A program made the translations under genes and the position numbers. From positions 207,012 through 271,011 of the forward strand of contig NW_025776832.1 of NCBI RefSeq assembly GCF_021130785.1: 64,000 nucleotides of DNA. Direction: 5' to 3'. The stretch comes from Homalodisca vitripennis. Lineage: Eukaryota > Arthropoda > Insecta > Hemiptera > Cicadellidae. The notes under the pieces are model-generated. The model made no database searches and was not told the DNA's origin. It was given only the letters and a program-made list of their open reading frames with translations. Shown here piece after piece: positions 57,001 through 64,000 of this stretch (position 1 is the first letter of the stretch; every line of letters begins with the position of its first letter).

Positions 57001-60000
57001 AGTAGATATGTTATTGGTCCCTGAATTCATATTAATTTTCTCTACCACCACAAGTCGTGTAACCCTACCATGCTAGATTGGATGGGAGCTTACTCAGAAA
57101 CGGCACCATCTACCGTTCAACTTGTGATAATTGTATCACTTCTACGTGTAAAGAAAAAATTATATTTAGAACATCAGAGTTAAAACATTCTAATTATTTA
57201 ATTACTATTTAGTAAAAAAATTGTATAGCCGGGGGTTTTAATTTGGTTCTGGGATTAGCAATTAATTTAGATTGATGAAAACCGTTATCACCATGAAAAA
57301 TCTGAAACTACTCTTTTCGGGGATTATTTGTAAAATGTCTTAAATCTCTTAGTGTCTTGTAGATTAAAAGTTCCTGTAGGTTTCAAACTCAATATCACCT
57401 CGATCGAATTTTCGCTGTTTCAAACTATTTGAATTACTTTAAATCTAAAATAATAAACATCTTCTTAACTTATATGCTAATTCTTGTAGAATAAGCATAT
57501 TTTTACTAAATATTACTGAATGGAAAAGCGTTGTTTTGCTATTCACCCAAAAGATATATATTCATCCTACATTTAAACGTACGCAATTAATTATATCGAT
57601 AAAAGGTCCTAAAACTAGAATTCTATTTACTTTTTAATTATTTTACAATAAAATTCCCAATCATTGCACTACATTCAAATTCAGCCACTTTCTCTGTTAT
57701 TGTTGCAGTATACGGTTATATGCTTACTTCTACTAAAGAATGTTTAACTTAAACTACACGTCCTCGGTAAACAAATCACTTCCTGGAAATTATCATTTAT
57801 ACTTTTGAAAGAAGAACCTCTCTACTTACAGTTCTTACAGCACCTCCTGGAAACCTTAATTCTGTCACAGAAATGCGAAAATGTTTTCTTCACGTACAAA
57901 GCGCAGATTACAAGAGAGGGGTATTTTAGGAAATAAATACTACATTTATACGTTTTTTTTTACTTTGATCATGATTATCAGAACTGCCTGTGTGATTAAC
58001 GCAATATTAAATATTACCATGATATATTCAGTATTGGAAATATTCCAAAATATCAAAAGCTTGTTGTTACTTTCTTAGAAATTCTACTTACAAATACATT
58101 TATGTATAATAAGTATGTATAATTTAGTCTTTGATTATATATACTTGCATAAATTAAGTACAAATAAGCCGACTGGGAAATCTATAAACAAACCGACCAC
58201 AAGCCCTGAAAACGGGAGTTCCCAAAATTACATTTTGTGTCAAAGGCTTACTTACATATTAGCATCAAGTAAAGTAATACCTTACTTAAGCTACTCAAAT
58301 TTTACCAAAATTCCAAAATATTAAGGTTCTAACGTTATACTTCCAAAACCAAATATTGTAAAAATATGGTTATAGCCAGTTTCTCGTATTTTTCACTACG
58401 ACGAGAGACTTAAAAAATTGATTTATACAACTTAATGGGTGTGAAAGTCTGTTAAATATGGATTGAAGGATTTTACTGAGCATGTAGAACGTAACATTAT
58501 TTCACGGACATGGGACTACACTCCCTAGAGCTCTACTAATGCTGAACGAATCCATAAAATGAAATGTGGCTCTTAATAAACACAAAAATATACGGTTGAC
58601 TCTCTATCAGGAATTTTTCTAGGTAAGTCATATTTATATCTCGAGTGTCTCGAATTTTTTGGACAAATTTGTATTGTAAGAACCAAAAATATACATGGTT
58701 AGGCAGGCATTACGCAAAGACTTTATGGGCCCACCGAAATTACTGGCTTCGAATCACTCATCTAATAGTAACGTTATACTTTCTATAACAACAGATTCTT
58801 GCAATCTAAAATCTTATATTAATTTCCATAGTATGTTAATTCAAATGTTATGATATTTTCTGAGATTCTAAAATTAAGTAAATTGTAAAGCACTGTAATA
58901 ACAAGTTCTTGTATAACCTCTTCCTGCAAAGAGAATTAATAATCTAGTAGTCGAGACGCACTTTTAATTGTACAGGCACACAACCTGGGTTTTTTTTATT
59001 GGTAGATTAATTTCTTATTACGATTAAAATCGATTTGGCAACCACAATAGTTTTTGTGGAAATAAAAACGAGTGGGTTCCAAAAAAGGGGTTTAAAAATC
59101 TGAAACGATATTCTTCCCCAATCATCCTTTTTTTGGCTTGACACATAGATATTTTACCAACGGTTGGACTCTTATATAATATATTTTAAATCACCTAAAC
59201 ATAAAACAGACCCTTAAGGCATCAACGTTCACTCTCTCTATCCTTATATGATGGTCGGTTTGGAGAGTATTGAGCTAGAAAAAAATATAATCTGGTGGAA
59301 ACTTATCGTTTCATATTTTAATCCTTACGAAGGAGGAAATCAATTTGACATTCACCAAATGTTAGAAAGGTTGTCTACCGATTTTTTCCTTCCTTTTTCA
59401 ATGTCAAGAAAACCCAAGCTGTGTGCATATAACATGTAAATTGGCTCAATTAACCCTTAATTTCATTGTGGAAAGTAACCAGAAACAATTAGAAATAATA
59501 GTTTCAAAATTAAAATAAGTATTTTATGGAAAACTCTCAGTATTAGAACTTTCCTCAATGAATGTTTCCATGTAAAGTCAATATTTTTTTCAACAAGAAA
59601 TGCTTCGTGAAAAAAGGTTTTTTTCTGTGATTAGGGTTCTAATTTCTGATACAGATTTTGTTTTTTGCTCCGGACTGCAATAGTGTAACTAAGAGACAGG
59701 TGAGGGGGCAGAACCACAAACACCAAGTCCTAAATTATTTTTAAAACATTTATAAATCAATTTTACTTGCTTAAAACACTATTTAAATGTTTTTTCTTTG
59801 AATTTAGGCTACTAATTTTTTTATTATTTATTTATTCCCCCAGTGCGGCGTGCTATTCATCAGATCCATTCTCCTTAAGCCAAGTACTAGTTAAGCCATT
59901 GCTCTATGGGAAACAGTTATCATACACTGAACAATAGTTAACTCACAAACATTTCTTGTGTACTTACAGTTTTTAAAACGTTTGCTGATTTTTTTGATAA

Positions 60001-61189
60001 ATAAAGAAAAGACATGAAGAAACAGTGGTGGACAAACATTCCACGCGGATAAACGTTGAAATGCAGTTGAACGCACTCGCCTGTAATCTTCTTTTTGTTC
60101 CACCCACAAGTACATACCTAGTGGCTTCATGCTTTCTTTAAAAGTGATTATGATGCTACATTTTCCTTCCCATAAGGAAAGTAACGAATAATTTATTTAT
60201 CTCCCACGTCTTTAACTTTCTCTACACTCATTTTTTATATAAAATATATAGTTCTTGCTTATAACTTTCTACAGAATGGTACATGTGGTGCATTTTGTCA
60301 ACCATAAAATAATAATCACTTATCAGGGCGTTGAGCATAAAGCTCAAATATCCTTTCAGCAAGACAATCGCTTACCGTATTACCTTCGTGCATGAATTAT
60401 TATTGTAAAAAATCATTTTTAAATGCAGGCTCAATATCGTCCTTGGTTATTTTCAAATTTTGATACCCACTTAAGATTTCAGTAAACTGAAGAACTGTTA
60501 CTTCTTAAATTGTAACGGGATTTCATACTGTTATAGCTTGTTACAATACACCAACAAAGAAGTTTCACAGAACATGGAGTACCACAAGTCCTTGACTGCT
60601 TTTAACTTTGGTTAATTTGTAATAAGCATTTGTGAACTTCTTGGGATTTAAAAAGTTGTATACACTTAGTTTGTTAAGCATTTTTAGAATAAAGTCGTAA
60701 ATAAAAAATAACGGTCAGAATCCTCCCTCTACCATAACACTTAAGGTGCGAATTAAGAAACCTCCACGACCCTTGAATTATTTAATTCAACGTGGAGTAT
60801 TTTAGGCATCATATTATGTCACTTCCGAAAGCTTGATGATATCAGTTGCAAGATCATGTTAAAAATGTTTCCTAAAACAAACCAAGGTTTTAAAGTAAAA
60901 TAATAAAAACATTAATATAAAATTATCTTTTGCATTTAGATAACAATGGAAGATCATTAAGAGGCATTTCGTTTTCTCATTGAAGCCGTTTTTGTAGTAT
61001 GATAGAAAAATTTCAGAAGGATATGGAAATTGATTTTTCCTCACATAAACAAAAGAACAAAACTAAAATATTAAATCAATAAGATTTAAATTTTAAAGTC
61101 CGAATTAATTGAGGAGTGGGGTAATTTATGGTACACGAAAAATATTTTCTTTTGCACTAGACTATAATTAAATAGCATTTCTTGGCTGA
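57001..61189. other. AT-rich DNA, nothing recognised
   Basis: Several frames of 61-79 codons (57881-58078, 58115-58324, 59248-59439, 59891-60130, 60859-61044) show no motif, signal or coding-like composition. No tandem repeats. Confidence 0.5.
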
Positions 61190-61560
61190 GCATTATCGAA
61201 GTCTATCACTCGAGATGCTAGAAAAAAATTATTTCTGCATGTCCATCTGTTGCATTGTAGTACTTTCCATAGCTCACCGAAACTTTTATTATTGGAACAT
61301 TGCTATGATATATAACCATGGCCTACCATGGAATTGTGCTAAGCGTCAGTGAAACCTAACACTGAGTTGGCTGACAAAAGTTTTACCCTTGTCTGTCAGG
61401 GGATGTAAACATTGATTATCTGAATGATTGTTGGTATGTCAATTGGTCCGCAGGATATCTCGCCAATCATTCTAGAGGTTTGACATTTTGCAGGAAACCT
61501 CAGCGAAGTCTGTTGCGCGACAGGTGGTGTGTCGCACTCTTACCTTGTAAATAGTTTTAG
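61190..61560. repeat. Dispersed repeat family copy (GCGAAGCCTG family)
   Basis: Begins GAGCATTATCGAAGTCTATC with ACTCGAGATG and ATTTCTGCATGTCCATCTG. It ends with GGTCCGCAGGATATCTCGCC, GAGGTTTGACATTTTGCAGG and CCTCAGCGAAGTCTGTTGCG then CGACAGGTGGTGTG. This is the most complete copy in the window and lines up with pieces at 9950-10380, 41530-41900 and 62125-62480. Confidence 0.65.
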
Positions 61561-62124
61561 AGGGAAAATGAACAAAATGGTTAAATAAATCTTTAATAGG
61601 GAAAAATTTAATTAATTGATTAACAAGAATTTATTAACTTGTGAATAAAATATTCACCAACTAATGTACAATTTAAAAAGTTCCATCAAATCCCACTCAC
61701 ACAAACAGTAATAAATAATAGAGAGTGAATATGCAAAAAATACCCCAGAGGTATGTTGAAATGTCCCAAATAGCAAAATTAATCATCGTTATCAAGCCTT
61801 CAATAATGGATTGATTGCCTCATTCATCACTAATTGATTTGTTTCCCGATAGCTGAAATATCTGAAAGTAACATGAATAACGAATTAGCCGAGATATTTT
61901 ATACTGAATTGTAAATTGGTGAAATGTGTTTGAACATTACTATAAACCAAAACACGGAATAGAGATTTTTTTTTGTTAATTTCATTAGATACATTTTTAA
62001 CATTCAACGTTTATTTTTATCGGTTGTTTATAACCATACGCGATTTTTAATTAATGGGTAACTTAAAATTCACGAGAGCTTTAGGTTTTAACATTCTAGT
62101 GAACTCAGTTACATTAATTTCGGC
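61561..62124. other. AT-rich spacer between two repeat copies
   Basis: No gene recognised. Confidence 0.5.
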
Positions 62125-62480
62125 TATTTGGTTGAGGGTTAGCGAAGCCTATCACTTGAGGAGTGGATAATTCTCATTTTTGTCTGTTGGTCCACACGAT
62201 ATATCGAAAACGATCTAACATATATCACGAAGGTTCATTTCTATACACAACAAGCAGCATGTGATGATTGTTAATGATCATTTCTGCATTGCTAATTGGT
62301 CCATAATTCAAAGATAAAATCAAAGAATGAATCAATTTCTAAACAAATTGAGTTTAGAATCTCAGTTGAATGGCGTTTAAAAACGTGTTACACATATAGC
62401 CTAAAATGAGCTATAGATATGAAATTTTGCATTCATGCTCAATTAAGCCTGTTACGTGACAGAGATTCTAGAGGTGTAAC
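62125..62480. repeat. Dispersed repeat family copy (GCGAAGCCTG family)
   Basis: Begins GGTTGAGGGTTAGCGAAGCC with TATCACTTGAGGAG and TTTTTGTCTGTTGGTCCAC, then ACGATATATCGAAAACGATC. It ends with GAGCTATAGATATGAAATTT, CATTCATGCTCAATTAAGCC and TGTTACGTGACAG. The same parts lie in the same order as at 61190-61560, with more decay at the right end. Confidence 0.6.
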
Positions 62481-63297
62481 GTAACTTACAGTACGTTTCA
62501 TTAAGCCATATGTATTACGTGAATTTCCAATGTAATGGAATAATACTAAAGTTGATTTAAAATTATCTACTGTAAAAATCTTGTGTTAAATATCATCTTA
62601 GATTTTCACTCTTTCAATTATGTTAATCATTCTATTGTTTAACTGTATGTAGGCCTAGAATACTCACCGGTTTATTTTGTTTATCGCTGTATTATCCAAA
62701 TCTAAAGCTTGAATTTTAGATAAATCCATGGCTTACTTTAAGCTACTGGAGATAATAATATTAAACAAACAGAGCAATGCGTAACGTTTTATGTTACATT
62801 TAGATTTTACTTGTATAGCTAGTAATTTTTACATAGGCTACTAACTAAATTTAATTTTGATTTTAATATAAATGCAATTTAACAGTTAAATACTAACATT
62901 TACTACTTTGAAGCCTGACAACTTTAAATAACGTTATAAGCCCAGTATCAATTCCTTTAGTTTACGGCATAGTGGAATTTATTTCATTATTAATATTTTA
63001 TTCTTGCAAAAACCTAGTTTGTGTGATTCATATATAACACACATTTAGTTCTGTTTGATAAATAACATGACTGGGAATGAATGCTGCTGTCAAAAACGGT
63101 CAATAATTGCACACACGTTTGAAAACAATTTTGTTCAGTGTGTACCACATAATTAATACGTACATAATTAGTTTTACAGAGAAAATGCATGTAATTTGTA
63201 TATTTTTTAATACTATACACCTAAAATTACTCAGTGACTAATTTTTTTTTTTTTTAAATTGTACTAGTCAATATGCCTTATGATTTTATATTATTTT
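62481..63297. other. AT-rich DNA, nothing recognised
   Basis: No gene recognised. The frame at 63014-63220 is unsupported. Confidence 0.5.
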
Positions 63298-63462
63298 TAG
63301 TTTGCATAAAGATTTCTTATTCTGCGATTTTCTCGTTTGCTATCGTTGTTGCCCATAAAGAGCAGTAAACATCTTTGCTAACTCTCCACCTAAATCCCAT
63401 GGAGTGACATCAATATCATCGAACTTGGTGTTTGCTTATGGCAGAAATGTAGATTCGTGCAA
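63298..63462. repeat. Dispersed repeat, copy 2 (partner at 5283-5450)
   Basis: AGTTTGCATAAAGATTTCTT, ATTCTGCGATTTTCTCG, CTAAATCCCATGGAGTGACA and GCAGAAATG with AGATTCG match the partner in order and spacing. Confidence 0.6.
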
Positions 63463-64000
63463 AACTTCAAGCCCTTAATTGATTTGTTCTCTAGATATAG
63501 TGGGTAAAAAACAGACACACACACACAAATGCAAATGTTCCAGCTCATTGATGATGATAAAGGCTTATCAACGTTTAGCCAATTACACACATTTTAGTTC
63601 TAAACGTACAAATAAATACTATATATTATGCTCAGATTCGAGAGAAAAATTATTTTTGGGGAGAAATGCTTGTAAATTTGTAACTAGCAATACTTCAATA
63701 TTATCCCTTAAAACCACTCAGCGACTACACGTAGTTTTGTCGATGCTCGAATGTTTGCAGTTATAGGCAGAAACCGTAACCACGCAATATTTAAATAATT
63801 TCACAACCTTAGAATTCCTAAAAGTATTAACTAATTTTAAACGCAGAAGCCACACACTTAAAATAAATATACCAAGATGTATTTGGCCCACATCCACACT
63901 ATTTTAGACATATTTGTCTACTCCACCGAATCTAGAAACTAAGAGACCTTCCATGTTAAAAAAACTGCGGGAAAAAGACCAAAAAAAAAAAACTTAAATT
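63463..64000. other. AT-rich DNA to the window edge
   Basis: A short (AC)n run lies near 63514-63527. The plus-strand frame at 63479-63766 has no motif. Confidence 0.5.

Overview
The window looks like nuclear DNA from an arthropod, most likely an insect. It is strongly AT-rich, shows no bacterial-style gene packing, and is dominated by satellite arrays and transposable elements in several states of decay. Hemiptera is only a guess from the general look of the elements. I recognise no host protein-coding gene. If one spans the region, the window would be intron or intergenic DNA.

Region by region: 1-4340 is a 122-bp satellite with higher-order structure and a degenerate right edge. 4340-13780 is mostly unique AT-rich DNA, holding a badly decayed jockey/CR1-type retrotransposon on the minus strand (about 7371-9499), an (AT)n run and pieces of dispersed repeats. 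13785-15763 is a 109-bp satellite. 15764-20540 is unique AT-rich DNA. 20566-23873 is a recognisable non-LTR retrotransposon on the plus strand (endonuclease plus reverse transcriptase, two lesions, a TTTCA-repeat tail). 24700-29900 carries several small tandem or inverted repeat clusters, including a 118-bp array. 30521-30590 is (AC)n. 33690-35670 holds two adjacent satellites (118 bp and 85 bp) that share a core. 38000-38600 has inverted tRNA-like repeats, and 39050-39210 a 5S-rRNA-like repeat. 43777-44080 is the C-terminal remnant of a mariner-type transposase.

51020-56359 is a nearly complete, young-looking Ty3/gypsy LTR retrotransposon (two LTRs, PBS, gag, protease, RT, RNase H, integrase, PPT, no env). 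It sits inside a 64-bp satellite that resumes on its other side. 57000-64000 is AT-rich with copies of a dispersed repeat family.

The genes here work together only within their elements. In the LTR element, gag and pol supply capsid and enzymes, while PBS and PPT prime the two DNA strands. In the non-LTR element, the endonuclease nicks the target and the RT copies the RNA in place. Main points for a second look: the LTR element combines almost identical LTRs with five same-direction single-base frame changes; its 3' junction carries a 5-nt filler; the first satellite keeps apparent ancestral monomers at its edge; and dispersed repeats appear to have seeded satellites.
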